Of a stretch of DNA of 64,000 bases, positions 1-8,222 are shown in pieces (positions within the stretch are counted from its first letter, which is position 1; each line of letters starts with the position of its first letter). Below the pieces are notes generated by a model. It made no database searches and had not been told where the DNA came from. It was given only the letters and a program-made list of their open reading frames with translations. A program made the position numbers and the translations under genes. Origin of the DNA: Metaruminococcus_A sp900762715 (GTDB lineage Bacteria; Bacillota; Clostridia; Oscillospirales; Ruminococcaceae); NCBI GenBank assembly GCA_048204295.1, contig DBFBLF010000014.1:17660-81659 (forward strand). The letters are read 5' to 3'.

Positions 1-89
1 TCATGCCCGGAAAGGGCAAAAAGGCGCTCGTGGATAACCGGGGAAATCGAATGGCCTAACGGATGGCCTGTCAATGCATAAAGTTCCAT
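1..89 (-). CDS. aroE: Shikimate dehydrogenase, N-terminal part (runs off window)
   Basis: Only the first 29 codons are present, reading leftward from an ATG at 89-87. The peptide begins MELYALTGHPLGHSISPVIH, which matches the AroE N-terminus, where the G-x-P-(I/L)-x-H-S-x-S-P segment binds shikimate. The enzyme reduces 3-dehydroshikimate with NADPH in the chorismate pathway. An AAAGGA ribosome site lies about 6 nt upstream. The gene is divergent from the fab operon. The rest of the protein is outside the window, so the related quinate/shikimate dehydrogenases cannot be excluded. Confidence 0.8.
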   Translation of the reverse strand, partial: MELYALTGHPLGHSISPVIHERLFALSGH

Positions 90-142
90 AAAGAATCCTT
101 TTTTTCATCAATTTTTGCTGTACAGTTCAAGTAACTTTTTGT

Positions 143-180
143 ATAATACATTTTAGTTTCAACAGCAAAATGTTGAAACT
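143..180 (-). promoter_or_regulatory. Inverted repeat over a possible aroE promoter
   Basis: Positions 155-164 (AGTTTCAACA) and 171-180 (TGTTGAAACT) are a perfect 10-bp inverted repeat around GCAAAA. On the minus strand that loop can act as a weak -35 (TTTTGC), 16 bp from TATTAT at 148-143, so the repeat would sit on the aroE promoter. There is no T-run, so an operator is more likely than a terminator. The regulator is unknown. Confidence 0.4.
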
Positions 181-288
181 GTGAAAAAATTCCTCCCTTG
201 TTTTTACGGATTTTATTGTAAAAGAGCGCCGAATTTATGAATAAAGAATTAACATTTGCGTAAAACCAACAAATTTTGGAGGAAAATA

Positions 289-304
289 TGGTATAATTAT
301 ACCA
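289..304 (+). promoter_or_regulatory. fab promoter: extended -10 inside a palindrome
   Basis: TGGTATAATTATACCA is a perfect 16-bp palindrome containing TATAAT (292-297) preceded by TG one base away, which is an extended -10. No good -35 is visible at 17 bp. It lies about 50 bp upstream of fabH. A palindrome over the -10 suits repressor control of fatty-acid synthesis. It does not match the FapR or FabT operator consensus as I recall them, so the regulator is unassigned. Confidence 0.5.
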
Positions 305-352
305 GTTTGTGTTTTTTGATGCAAGAAGTGAAGTTTGAAAGGAGCCATGTAA

Positions 353-1351
353 ATGAGTGGCGTAGCCATAAAGGGGACGGGTATGTACGCGCCCGCGCTT
401 TGTGTTGATAACGAGGCTTTTACAGATTTTTTAGATACATCGGACGAATGGATCCGCACAAGGACGGGGATACACACCCGCCATTTTTCAGACGGGGAAC
501 CCGGCTGGTCCATGGGGCTCAAGGCGGCCCGGCAGGCGTTAGACATGGCGAAGCTGCAGCCGGAGGATATTGACCTCATTTTGGGAACCACCGTAACCCC
601 GGATTACTGCACGCCGTCCCTTGCCTGTATGATTCAGGGGAAGCTGGGTGCTGTAAACGCCATCGGGTTTGATATCAGCTGCGCCTGCGCTGCGTTTGTC
701 TATGCGCTTGATATGGCCAACCGCTATCTTGCAACCGATCATAGTATCAAAAACGTGCTGATCGTCAGCTCTGAAATGCTCTCCCGGATTACAAATTTTG
801 AAGACCGCGCATCCTGCGTCCTGTTTGGGGACGGCGCCGGAGCCGCTGTCGTGACAAGGGCGGACGCTCTCTTTACCTCCAGCCTCAAGGTGGAGGGTAC
901 GGGGGCAAAACAGATTTTCGGCCGCTACCATGGAACCCGCAACCCGTTCTGTAATCCATCCCCCGCGATGGATTACGATGAATTCGGCGACTACAGGGAA
1001 GGCTGCTTGTACATGAACGGCAAGGAAGTTTATAAGTTTGCAACAAAAGTCATGGCAGAAACGGTTACGGACGCTGCAAAGAAGGCGGGGATTACGCCTG
1101 AGGAAATCGATTTGATTATTCCGCACCAGGCGAATATCCGGATCATTGAAACGGCGGCGCAGCGTCTTGGGCTCCCGATGGATAAGTTTGCAATTAACAT
1201 TCAAAAATACGGGAATACCTCCAGTGCGTGTATCCCCATCTGCCTGGATGAGGCAAACCGGGCTGGAAGGCTGAAAAAAGGCGACAAAGTCTGCTTTGTC
1301 GGGTTCGGCGCGGGACTGGTTGCCGGCGCCGCGCTGATTGAATGGCAATAA
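353..1351 (+). CDS. fabH: 3-oxoacyl-ACP synthase III (KAS III)
   Basis: This 332-residue protein starts fatty-acid synthesis by condensing an acyl-CoA primer with malonyl-ACP. The thiolase-fold catalytic triad is visible: Cys112 in the ISCACAAF segment, His in PHQANIRI near residue 255, and Asn in GNTSSAC near 285. Length is normal for FabH. It begins at ATG 353 after GAAAGGAG and is the first gene of a nine-gene same-strand operon. Fab operons of related clostridia usually also carry fabK and fabD, which are absent here. Confidence 0.95.
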   Translation: MSGVAIKGTGMYAPALCVDNEAFTDFLDTSDEWIRTRTGIHTRHFSDGEPGWSMGLKAARQALDMAKLQPEDIDLILGTTVTPDYCTPSLACMIQGKLGAVNAIGFDISCACAAFVYALDMANRYLATDHSIKNVLIVSSEMLSRITNFEDRASCVLFGDGAGAAVVTRADALFTSSLKVEGTGAKQIFGRYHGTRNPFCNPSPAMDYDEFGDYREGCLYMNGKEVYKFATKVMAETVTDAAKKAGITPEEIDLIIPHQANIRIIETAAQRLGLPMDKFAINIQKYGNTSSACIPICLDEANRAGRLKKGDKVCFVGFGAGLVAGAALIEWQ

Positions 1352-1399
1352 CGGCAGATTTTTAATAAAGACACAGGTTAAAACAAAGGAGTGTTACAA

Positions 1400-2143
1400 T
1401 TGGCGAAAACAGCGTTGATTACGGGCGCATCCCAGGGAATTGGCGCGGCGATTGCGAAAAAGCTGGCGTCTGACGGCTTCAATATTGCCGTAAACTGTTA
1501 CAGTGAACGGGAAGTGGAGAACGGCGGAAACCAGGTGGCGGAGGCCTGCCGCAGCCTCGGTGTAGAGGCGGAGTGCTTTGTTGGTGATGTTTCAAGCTTT
1601 GATTCCTGCGCCGAAATGACAAAGGCTGTCAAAGAGCGCTTCGGCACCATAGACGTGCTGGTCAACAACGCCGGGATTACAAAGGACGGCCTGCTGGCCC
1701 GGATGTCCGAGGCGCAGTTCGACATGGTCGCTTCAGTCAACTTCAAAGGTGTTTTCAATATGACCCGACATGTCAGCGGCGTCATGATCCGCCAGCGCAG
1801 CGGGCATATCATCAATATTACTTCGGTTGCCGGGCTTTACGGCAACCCCGGCCAGTTCAATTATTCCGCCACAAAAGCGGGTGTTGTGGGAATGACCTTG
1901 ACTGCGGCCAAGGAGCTCGGTCCCCGGAATATCACCGTTAATGCGGTGGCGCCCGGTTTTATCGAGACCCCAATGACTGACGTCCTCACGGACGAACAGA
2001 AGGCTGCCGCCCTTTCCAGCGTGCCGCTCGGGCGGTTCGGCAAACCGGAAGATATTGCCGCCGCGGTTGCTTTTCTCGCTTCCGACGCCGCAGGCTATAT
2101 CAGCGGTCAGGTCATTGTCGTAGACGGCGCAATGTCCATGTGA
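1400..2143 (+). CDS. fabG: 3-oxoacyl-ACP reductase
   Basis: This short-chain dehydrogenase of 247 residues performs the NADPH-dependent reduction of 3-oxoacyl-ACP. The Rossmann glycine motif TGASQGIG is at the N-terminus, NNAG follows near residue 90, and the catalytic Ser-Tyr-Lys set is in ITSVAG and YSATKAG. I chose TTG at 1400 because AAAGGAG (1385-1391) is 8 nt upstream. A GTG at 1391 overlaps that site and would add three residues. It lies 48 bp after fabH and 19 bp before fabF. Confidence 0.93.
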   Translation: MAKTALITGASQGIGAAIAKKLASDGFNIAVNCYSEREVENGGNQVAEACRSLGVEAECFVGDVSSFDSCAEMTKAVKERFGTIDVLVNNAGITKDGLLARMSEAQFDMVASVNFKGVFNMTRHVSGVMIRQRSGHIINITSVAGLYGNPGQFNYSATKAGVVGMTLTAAKELGPRNITVNAVAPGFIETPMTDVLTDEQKAAALSSVPLGRFGKPEDIAAAVAFLASDAAGYISGQVIVVDGAMSM

Positions 2144-2162
2144 CTGTTTTGGGAGGAAAAAT

Positions 2163-3398
2163 ATGAAACGAGTTGTAATTACCGGAATGGGGGCAATTAC
2201 CCCGATTGGAAAAACACACGAGGAATTTTGGGCTTCCTTGAAAGAAGGCCGCCACGGCATTGCGCCGATCAGCGTCTTTGATACCTCGGACAGTCCCGTA
2301 AAACTGGCGGCTGAGGTCAAGGGTTTTGACCCGACCCTTTATATTGAGAAAAAAGAAACCAGGCGGATGGACCGTTTTTGCCAGTTCGCAGTCGGCGCGG
2401 CGCTTGACGCGTTAAAAGACAGCAAAACCAAGTTTGAGGACCTTGACCCGTACCGGGTCGGCGTTATTATGGGGAGCGGAATCGGCGGCCTGCAGACAAT
2501 GGAGGCGGAGCATACAAAGCTGCTTGAAAAAGGGCCGGACCGCGTTTCGGTTTTCTTTATTCCAATGATGATTTCCAACATGGCGGCTGGGAGTATCGCA
2601 ATGAAAACGGGCTTTAAAGGGACGAACTTCTGCCCGGTTACCGCCTGCGCCACCTCTGCCCATGCTGTCGGCGAGGCTTTCAGGGCGATTAAGCACGGCT
2701 ATCTGGACGCCTGCATTACCGGTGGTTCAGAGGCGACGGTGACCAGGTTTGCCGTGGCAGGTTTCAACAATATGACCGCTTTGTCCAGAAGCACTGATCC
2801 CGATCGTGCGTCAATCCCCTTTGACGCTCAGCGTGACGGCTTCATCATTGGGGAAGGCGGTGGAGTTCTGGTTCTGGAGGAACTGGAGCATGCAAAGGCT
2901 CGCGGCGCGGAAATCTACGCGGAGGTAGCCGGTTACGGCGCCACCTGCGACGCTTATCATATCACCAGCCCATCGCCGGACGGCCAGGCGGCGGCAAAGG
3001 CGATGAGCCTTGCCATTGAGGAAGCCGGGCTGAAACCGGATGAGATCGGTTATATTAACGCACACGGCACTTCTACTCCGCTCAATGATAAATACGAAAC
3101 CGGGGCGATCAAGATTGCCTTTGGCGAAGCGGCCGGTAAGGTTGCGATCAGCTCGACAAAGTCAATGACCGGGCATCTGCTTGGCGCCGCGGGCGCGGTG
3201 GAGAGCATTGCCTGCGCCATGGCGCTGAAAGAAGGGGTAATTCCCCCGACGATTGGCTACCGGGACGCAGACCCCGAATGCGACCTTGACTATGTTACGG
3301 AAGGCGCCCGGAAAGCGGATTTGAAAGCCGCAATTTCGAACTCTCTCGGTTTTGGCGGTCATAATGCCACCCTCTGTTTTAAAAAATATGAGGGCTGA
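2163..3398 (+). CDS. fabF: 3-oxoacyl-ACP synthase II (KAS II)
   Basis: This 411-residue condensing enzyme elongates acyl-ACP with malonyl-ACP. The Cys-His-His active site is visible: Cys in VTACATSAH near residue 162, His in NAHGTSTPLND near 302, and His in KSMTGHLLGAAG near 339. Start ATG 2163 follows GGGAGGAAAAAT. It is the only elongating ketosynthase in the operon; no FabB-like second copy is in the window. Confidence 0.96.
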   Translation: MKRVVITGMGAITPIGKTHEEFWASLKEGRHGIAPISVFDTSDSPVKLAAEVKGFDPTLYIEKKETRRMDRFCQFAVGAALDALKDSKTKFEDLDPYRVGVIMGSGIGGLQTMEAEHTKLLEKGPDRVSVFFIPMMISNMAAGSIAMKTGFKGTNFCPVTACATSAHAVGEAFRAIKHGYLDACITGGSEATVTRFAVAGFNNMTALSRSTDPDRASIPFDAQRDGFIIGEGGGVLVLEELEHAKARGAEIYAEVAGYGATCDAYHITSPSPDGQAAAKAMSLAIEEAGLKPDEIGYINAHGTSTPLNDKYETGAIKIAFGEAAGKVAISSTKSMTGHLLGAAGAVESIACAMALKEGVIPPTIGYRDADPECDLDYVTEGARKADLKAAISNSLGFGGHNATLCFKKYEG

Positions 3399-3436
3399 TC
3401 CCTGAAAATGTGAATATAAGGAAAGATGGGTAGCGT

Positions 3437-3877
3437 ATGAAACTGACACTGGAACAGGTGTATGAGTTAATGGATAAACTTGCCGCTTCCGGCTTGGGTG
3501 AAGTTGAGATTGAATCGGAAGAGGTAAAGGTAAAAATCAAAGCCAAAGGGCCCCAGCCCCTTGTTCAGGCTGCGCCTGCGGTTTCCGGTACGGCTGCTGC
3601 CGTTCCGGCGGAAAGCCCTGCGGAGCCGGCTAGGGAGCTGACCGGGAAAATTGTAAAATCCCCGATTGTCGGCACCTTCTACGAGGCGTCCGGCCCGGAT
3701 AAGGCACCTTTTGTTCAGGTGGGGGATACGGTCAAAAAAGGCGACGTCCTGTTTATTATCGAGTCGATGAAGCTGATGAACGAGGTTGCGAGCGAATTTG
3801 ACGGCCGGGTTGCGGAATTCCTTGTGGAAAACGGTTCGCCGGTGGAATTTGGCCAGCCTGTTATGCGGCTTGAATAG
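3437..3877 (+). CDS. accB: Biotin carboxyl carrier protein of acetyl-CoA carboxylase
   Basis: At 146 residues this is a typical AccB: an N-terminal helix region, an Ala/Pro/Val-rich linker (about residues 40-68), and a biotinyl domain whose ESMKLMNEV motif places the biotinylated lysine at Lys112. It carries CO2 between biotin carboxylase (AccC) and the carboxyltransferase (AccDA), all encoded downstream. It sits between fabF and fabZ. Confidence 0.95.
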   Translation: MKLTLEQVYELMDKLAASGLGEVEIESEEVKVKIKAKGPQPLVQAAPAVSGTAAAVPAESPAEPARELTGKIVKSPIVGTFYEASGPDKAPFVQVGDTVKKGDVLFIIESMKLMNEVASEFDGRVAEFLVENGSPVEFGQPVMRLE

Positions 3878-3902
3878 GGAAAGCTTGGAAGGAGAAACTG
3901 AT

Positions 3903-4334
3903 ATGGCGGTTTTGAACCAGGAGCAGATTAAAGAAATTATTCCGCACCGTGACCCGTTTTTGCTGATCGACGAAGTGATCGAGCTGGAGCCGGGCGTGCG
4001 CTGTGTGGCGTTAAAACATCTCAAAGAGGATGAGTTTTGGTTCAAGGGGCATTTCCCGGGGCATCCGGTTCAGCCGGGAGTCCTCACAATGGAAATGCTG
4101 GCGCAGGCGGGCGCCGTCTGTATTTTGAGCGTCCCGGAAAACAAAGGGAAAATTGCGTTTTACGCGGGAATTGACAAGGCGCGGTTCCGCCGCCAGGTAA
4201 GCCCCGGAGAAACTCTGCGGCTCGAAGTGGAGATTATTAAACAGCGCGGGCCAATCGGCGTATGCAAGGCGGTCGCAACGGTGGACGGCGAACGGGCTGT
4301 TACTGCTGAAATCACCTGCGCGCTGGAGCGGTAA
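3903..4334 (+). CDS. fabZ: 3-hydroxyacyl-ACP dehydratase
   Basis: This hot-dog-fold enzyme (143 residues) dehydrates 3-hydroxyacyl-ACP to trans-2-enoyl-ACP. FabZ signatures are HRDPFLLID at the N-terminus and GHFPGHPVQPGVLTMEMLAQ, which carry the catalytic His and Glu. ATG 3903 follows GGAAGGAGAAACTGAT. The frame stays open upstream into accB, but the homology starts at MAVLNQEQ. Its product needs an enoyl reductase, and none is encoded in this operon. Confidence 0.95.
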   Translation: MAVLNQEQIKEIIPHRDPFLLIDEVIELEPGVRCVALKHLKEDEFWFKGHFPGHPVQPGVLTMEMLAQAGAVCILSVPENKGKIAFYAGIDKARFRRQVSPGETLRLEVEIIKQRGPIGVCKAVATVDGERAVTAEITCALER

Positions 4335-4420
4335 ACCGGTTTTGGTGTGACACAGATATATGGGGCGGGTTCGCCTGCGTTTGGCGCGTGCGGCCCGTTG
4401 TAACATGAGAGGAACAGTTT

Positions 4421-5767
4421 ATGTTAAGCAAGGTGCTGATTGCCAACCGCGGTGAAATTGCGGTGCGGATCATTAGGGCCTGCCGTGAACTTGGAATCCG
4501 TACGGTTGCAGTCTTTTCAGAGGCCGACCGCGGAGCCCTTCACGCGCAGATTGCCGACGAGGCCGTTTGTATTGGGCCGGCTGCTACCAAAGACAGCTAT
4601 CTGAATATCAACGCGATCCTGGCAGCCTGCGAGCTGACAGGGGCGGACGGCGTTCACCCGGGTTTTGGCTTTTTATCGGAAAACGCGCAGTTTGCCAAGA
4701 CCTGCCGGCGCTGCGGGGTTGCTTTCGTCGGCCCGAATGCCGAGTCCATTGAAATAATGGGCGACAAGGCGCGGGCGAAGGATACCATGAAAAAGGCGGG
4801 TGTGCCTGTAGTGCCGGGTTCGGACGGCATTGTCAGAACGCTGGAGGAAGCCTATGAGATCGCGGACGGGATCGGTTATCCGGTTATGGTCAAAGCTTCA
4901 GCAGGCGGCGGCGGACGCGGAATCCGCTTGGTGAATGACGAGACGGAGCTTGAAAACGCGATTGTCACGGCCCGCCAGGAGGCATTACAGTTTTTTGGCA
5001 ACGACGAAATTTACATGGAAAAGTTCATTGTCAACCCCCGCCATATTGAAATTCAGGTTTTGGCGGATCAGTACGGCAATGTTGTACATTTGGGAGAGCG
5101 GGATTGTTCCCTCCAGCGCCGTAATCAGAAAGTGCTGGAGGAAGCGCCCAGCCCAGTCATGACCGAAGAGCTCCGCGCCCGTATGGGTGAAGCCGCGGTC
5201 AAGGCGGCAAAGGCCTGCGGCTATTGGAACGCCGGAACGGTGGAGTTTTTGGTGGACAATAGCTATAATTTCTATTTCATGGAGATGAATACCCGGATTC
5301 AGGTGGAGCATCCCATTACCGAACTGGTCACTGGCGTCGACTTGGTCAAACAGCAGCTTTTGATTGCCGGCGGGGAAAAGCTTTCTTTCCGGCAGGAGGA
5401 TGTGCGTGTGTCCGGCCATGCTATTGAATGCCGCATAAACGCGGAGAATCCGAAATTTAATTTCCGGCCTTCTCCGGGTAAAATTACGGCGCTCCATCTG
5501 CCGGGCGGCCCCGGTGTGCGGATTGACAGCGCGGTTTATCAGGGGTATGAGATCACCCCGTATTATGACAATATGATCGCCAAGCTCATTGCTTACGCCC
5601 CCGATCGTGAACAGGCGATTATGAAGATGAAATGGGCGCTGGCAGAATTTTTGGTGGAGGGCGTCGATACTAATATCGACTTTCAGCTCTCCCTGATCCG
5701 CGATCCGGATTTTGAGAGCGCGAATTATGACATCGGCTTTTTAAACCGTAAAAATGTGATGACGTAG
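4421..5767 (+). CDS. accC: Biotin carboxylase subunit of acetyl-CoA carboxylase
   Basis: This 448-residue ATP-grasp enzyme carboxylates the biotin on AccB using bicarbonate and ATP. It starts with MLSKVLIANRGEIAVRII, typical of AccC. The glycine-rich ATP loop KASAGGGGRGI is near residues 155-170, ERDCSLQRRNQKV near 225-240, and EMNTRIQVEHPITE near 285-298. An 86-bp gap separates it from fabZ, the largest gap in the first part of the operon, without a clear promoter. Confidence 0.96.
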   Translation: MLSKVLIANRGEIAVRIIRACRELGIRTVAVFSEADRGALHAQIADEAVCIGPAATKDSYLNINAILAACELTGADGVHPGFGFLSENAQFAKTCRRCGVAFVGPNAESIEIMGDKARAKDTMKKAGVPVVPGSDGIVRTLEEAYEIADGIGYPVMVKASAGGGGRGIRLVNDETELENAIVTARQEALQFFGNDEIYMEKFIVNPRHIEIQVLADQYGNVVHLGERDCSLQRRNQKVLEEAPSPVMTEELRARMGEAAVKAAKACGYWNAGTVEFLVDNSYNFYFMEMNTRIQVEHPITELVTGVDLVKQQLLIAGGEKLSFRQEDVRVSGHAIECRINAENPKFNFRPSPGKITALHLPGGPGVRIDSAVYQGYEITPYYDNMIAKLIAYAPDREQAIMKMKWALAEFLVEGVDTNIDFQLSLIRDPDFESANYDIGFLNRKNVMT

Positions 5768-5786
5768 GGAACGAGGTGGAACCAGT

Positions 5787-6647
5787 TTGCTGGAGGATTT
5801 ATTTAAAATAGTCAAGACACGGTCTGCGCAGGAGCCCAAGGCGCCGGGCAGCAAGGTGAATATTCCATCCAACCTGCTGTTCAAATGCCCCCGCTGCGGA
5901 AAAGTGATGTTTGCAGAGGATTTTGAGGCGGCTAAAAAAGTGTGCGTCAGCTGCGGTTACCATGCTCGGCTGACCGCACCGGAACGGCTTGAAATTACGG
6001 CGGACAAAAACAGCTTTGAGGAATACGACGCCGATTTGCAGAGCGTTAACCCTCTGGGGTTTGCACAGTACGACGCAAAGCTGGAGGAACTTCGAAAATC
6101 TACCGGCCTCAATGATGCGGTCGTCACCGGCGAATGCACCATCCGCGGGAGCAGGTGCGCCATTGGCGTAATGGATTCCCGTTTTATGATGGCTTCAATG
6201 GGTTCGGTCGTGGGTGAAAAAATTGCCCGCCTGTTCGAACGGGCGGCTGAAAAAAAACTGCCGGTCGTTATCTTTACGGCGAGCGGCGGCGCACGGATGC
6301 AGGAAGGGATCATCTCCCTGATGCAGATGGCCAAGACCTCTGCGGCTGCTGCCCGCCACAGCGCAAAAGGGCTTTTATATATCACAGTGTTGACCGATCC
6401 TACTACCGGCGGCGTCACTGCGTCGTTCGCATCGCTGGGCGATATAATCATTGCCGAACCCAAAGTTGTTGTCGGGTTCGCGGGCCGGCGGGTCATTGAA
6501 GGGACCATCCGCCAGCATCTGCCGGATGATTTCCAGTCGGCCGAGTTCCTGCTGGAGCACGGCTTTGCCGATATGGTTGTCGGCCGTGATAAAATGCGCC
6601 GCACCTTATCCCATCTGATCCGGCTGCATACGAAGGAGGGCGCATGA
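5787..6647 (+). CDS. accD: Acetyl-CoA carboxylase carboxyltransferase, beta subunit
   Basis: The 286-residue protein has the AccD N-terminal four-cysteine zinc ribbon (CPRC near residues 34-37 and CVSC near 53-56) and the crotonase-like carboxyltransferase core with ASGGARMQEG and PTTGGVTASFA. It moves the carboxyl group from biotin to acetyl-CoA with AccA. Start is TTG 5787 after GAGGTGGA. Its stop overlaps the accA start, suggesting coupled translation of the two subunits. Confidence 0.95.
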   Translation: MLEDLFKIVKTRSAQEPKAPGSKVNIPSNLLFKCPRCGKVMFAEDFEAAKKVCVSCGYHARLTAPERLEITADKNSFEEYDADLQSVNPLGFAQYDAKLEELRKSTGLNDAVVTGECTIRGSRCAIGVMDSRFMMASMGSVVGEKIARLFERAAEKKLPVVIFTASGGARMQEGIISLMQMAKTSAAAARHSAKGLLYITVLTDPTTGGVTASFASLGDIIIAEPKVVVGFAGRRVIEGTIRQHLPDDFQSAEFLLEHGFADMVVGRDKMRRTLSHLIRLHTKEGA

Positions 6648-7453
6648 TGAACCAGAAAACTCCTTGGGAGCGGATGGAGACAATCCGCAGGAAAGAACGC
6701 CCCACTATCAACGATTATATTCCGCTTTTGTTTGACGAATATTTTGAAATGCACGGCGACCGTCTGTTTGGGGATGACGGCGCTATCACCGGAGGGATTG
6801 CGAGCTTTAGAGGCCGGCCTGTGACGGTGATCGCCCAGGTAAAAGGGCGGAATATCAATGAAAACAAGGCCTGTAACTTTGCCATGCCCCACCCGGAAGG
6901 GTATCGCAAGGCGCTGCGGCTTGCCCGCCAGGCGGAGAAATTCCACCGCCCGGTGATCTGCTTTATCGACACACCCGGCGCTTTCTGCGGCGTTGCCGCT
7001 GAAGAGCGCGGGCAAGGCGAGGCAATTGCCCGGAACCTCTTTGAGTTTGTCGGGATCAGAACGCCGATTGTTTCAGTCGTACTGGGAGAAGGCGGCAGCG
7101 GCGGCGCGCTGGCGCTCGGCGTTTGCGATGAACTGGCCATGCTGGAAAACGCGCTTTATTCGGTTATTTCCCCTCGGGGCTGCGCCAGCATCCTTTGGAA
7201 AGACGCTTCCCGGGAAAAAGAAGCGACTGAAATGTTAAAGATCACGGCGGAGGACCTGGTCGGGTTCGGCGTTGCGGAAGCGGTTATCCCGGAGGCAAAC
7301 GGGGACGCGGCGACAGGGCCGGAGGAAACGGCAGAGCAGATTTCACAATATCTGTATAAAACAATAGAAAAATTGTCCAAAATAGATATTGATATTTTAC
7401 TGGATAGCCGCTATAATAAGTTCAGAAAAATCGGCGTGTATTCGGAAGGATAA
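6644..7453 (+). CDS. accA: Acetyl-CoA carboxylase carboxyltransferase, alpha subunit
   Basis: This 269-residue AccA binds acetyl-CoA and completes the carboxyltransferase. Family segments include HPEGYRKALRLARQAEKF, DTPGAFCGVAAEERGQGEAI and VLGEGGSGGALALG. It is shorter than the E. coli protein, which has an N-terminal extension, but normal for Firmicutes. Two adjacent ATGs (6644 and 6647) follow AAGGAGGG; the second has better spacing, so the first residue is uncertain by one. Confidence 0.95.
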   Translation: MMNQKTPWERMETIRRKERPTINDYIPLLFDEYFEMHGDRLFGDDGAITGGIASFRGRPVTVIAQVKGRNINENKACNFAMPHPEGYRKALRLARQAEKFHRPVICFIDTPGAFCGVAAEERGQGEAIARNLFEFVGIRTPIVSVVLGEGGSGGALALGVCDELAMLENALYSVISPRGCASILWKDASREKEATEMLKITAEDLVGFGVAEAVIPEANGDAATGPEETAEQISQYLYKTIEKLSKIDIDILLDSRYNKFRKIGVYSEG

Positions 7454-7500
7454 AAAAGCCGCATTTATAATTCTGTGAAACAATTTGAGGAGGATATTTT

Positions 7501-7728
7501 ATGGTATTCGAAAAAGTTAAGGGTATTTTGGTTGACCAGCTGGATGTTGAGGAAGAGAAAGTAACAATGGAAGCTTCCATCACCGAAGATCTCGGCGCCG
7601 ATTCCCTTGATGTTGTCGACCTGGTTATGTCCCTGGAAGAAGAATTTGATGTTGAAATTCCTGACGATCAGGTTGAGAACATCAAAACTGTTGGCGATAT
7701 TGTAAAATACATTGAAGAGAACGTCTAA
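7501..7728 (+). CDS. acpP: Acyl carrier protein
   Basis: A 75-residue acidic protein with the phosphopantetheine attachment motif LGADSLDVVDLVM; the modified residue is Ser35. It carries growing acyl chains for every Fab enzyme in this operon. ATG 7501 follows GAGGAGGATATTTT. It is the last gene and is followed after 23 bp by an intrinsic terminator. In many clostridia acpP is near the start of the fab operon, so its place at the end is a variation. Confidence 0.96.
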   Translation: MVFEKVKGILVDQLDVEEEKVTMEASITEDLGADSLDVVDLVMSLEEEFDVEIPDDQVENIKTVGDIVKYIEENV

Positions 7729-7751
7729 GGTTCTTTTGGCTGAATGGTAGT

Positions 7752-7794
7752 AAAACAGACGGCGCCTGGAATGGCCGCCGTCTGTTTTATTTTT
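7752..7794 (+). terminator. Terminator of the fab operon
   Basis: AAAACAGACGGCG (7752-7764) pairs with CGCCGTCTGTTTT (7776-7788) and is followed by ATTTTT. This strong hairpin ends the fab-acc transcript just before the next promoter. Confidence 0.9.
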
Positions 7795-7795
7795 C

Positions 7796-7840
7796 TTGAC
7801 AAGCGTGCATATGCACAGTATAATAAAATGTGCATATGCC
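7796..7840 (+). promoter_or_regulatory. Promoter with two palindromic operator copies before the DUF134 gene
   Basis: TTGACA (7796-7801) and TATAAT (7819-7824) are both consensus with a 17-bp spacer. GTGCATATGCAC, a perfect 12-bp palindrome, fills the spacer at 7805-7816. GTGCATATGC recurs at 7830-7839 next to the expected start site, 25 bp on. A perfect promoter bracketed by two sites suggests tight repression. The obvious candidate is the DUF134 protein encoded next, which would make it autoregulated; this is inference. Confidence 0.75.
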
Positions 7841-7871
7841 CATAATGATTTGTGCCTGGGAGGGAAAGCTA

Positions 7872-8222
7872 ATGCCAAGGGCTTCAAAATGCCGCAGAGT
7901 TTGTGCGGAGCCGGGGTGCAGGCAGTTTTCCCCGGAACATTGCGAAGGGCCGCCGGTAACCATGAGCGTAGAAGAGCTTGAAGCGGTGCGCCTGTGTGAT
8001 TTGGAGGAGTTGGATCAGGAAGCTGCGGCCCTGCGGATGAACGTTTCGCGGGGGACGTTTCAAAGGATTCTTTATTCCGCCAGAAAACACCTGGCTGAGG
8101 CGCTGGTTCTTGGAAAACGCTTGGTAATTCAGGGCGGCAATTATGAAATCGCAGACCGGGGGTGTACGCAGCGTGACTGCTGCCACTGCCGGTTTGAAAA
8201 AAGAGGAGAAGAAGAACAATGA
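7872..8222 (+). CDS. DUF134 family HTH regulator
   Basis: A 116-residue protein starting at ATG 7872 after GGGAGGGAAAGCTA. It has an N-terminal cysteine cluster (CRRVC, then CRQFSPEHC), a central segment SVEELEAVRLCDLEELDQ, and a helix-turn-helix like sigma-70 region 4 (AALRMNVSRGTFQRIL, about residues 55-72). This is the DUF134 architecture, a predicted DNA-binding family usually beside Mrp and NifX-like genes, as here. The C-terminus carries another Cys pair (CCHC). The cysteines could bind a metal or Fe-S cluster. Its stop overlaps the next start (ATGA). Confidence 0.85.
   Translation: MPRASKCRRVCAEPGCRQFSPEHCEGPPVTMSVEELEAVRLCDLEELDQEAAALRMNVSRGTFQRILYSARKHLAEALVLGKRLVIQGGNYEIADRGCTQRDCCHCRFEKRGEEEQ

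Noticed and set aside
539..1348. Long minus-strand open frames opposite fabH, the ribosomal genes and other real genes
   Set aside because: They lie opposite well-identified genes, have no family similarity and no ribosome site. They reflect the codon pattern of the real strand.
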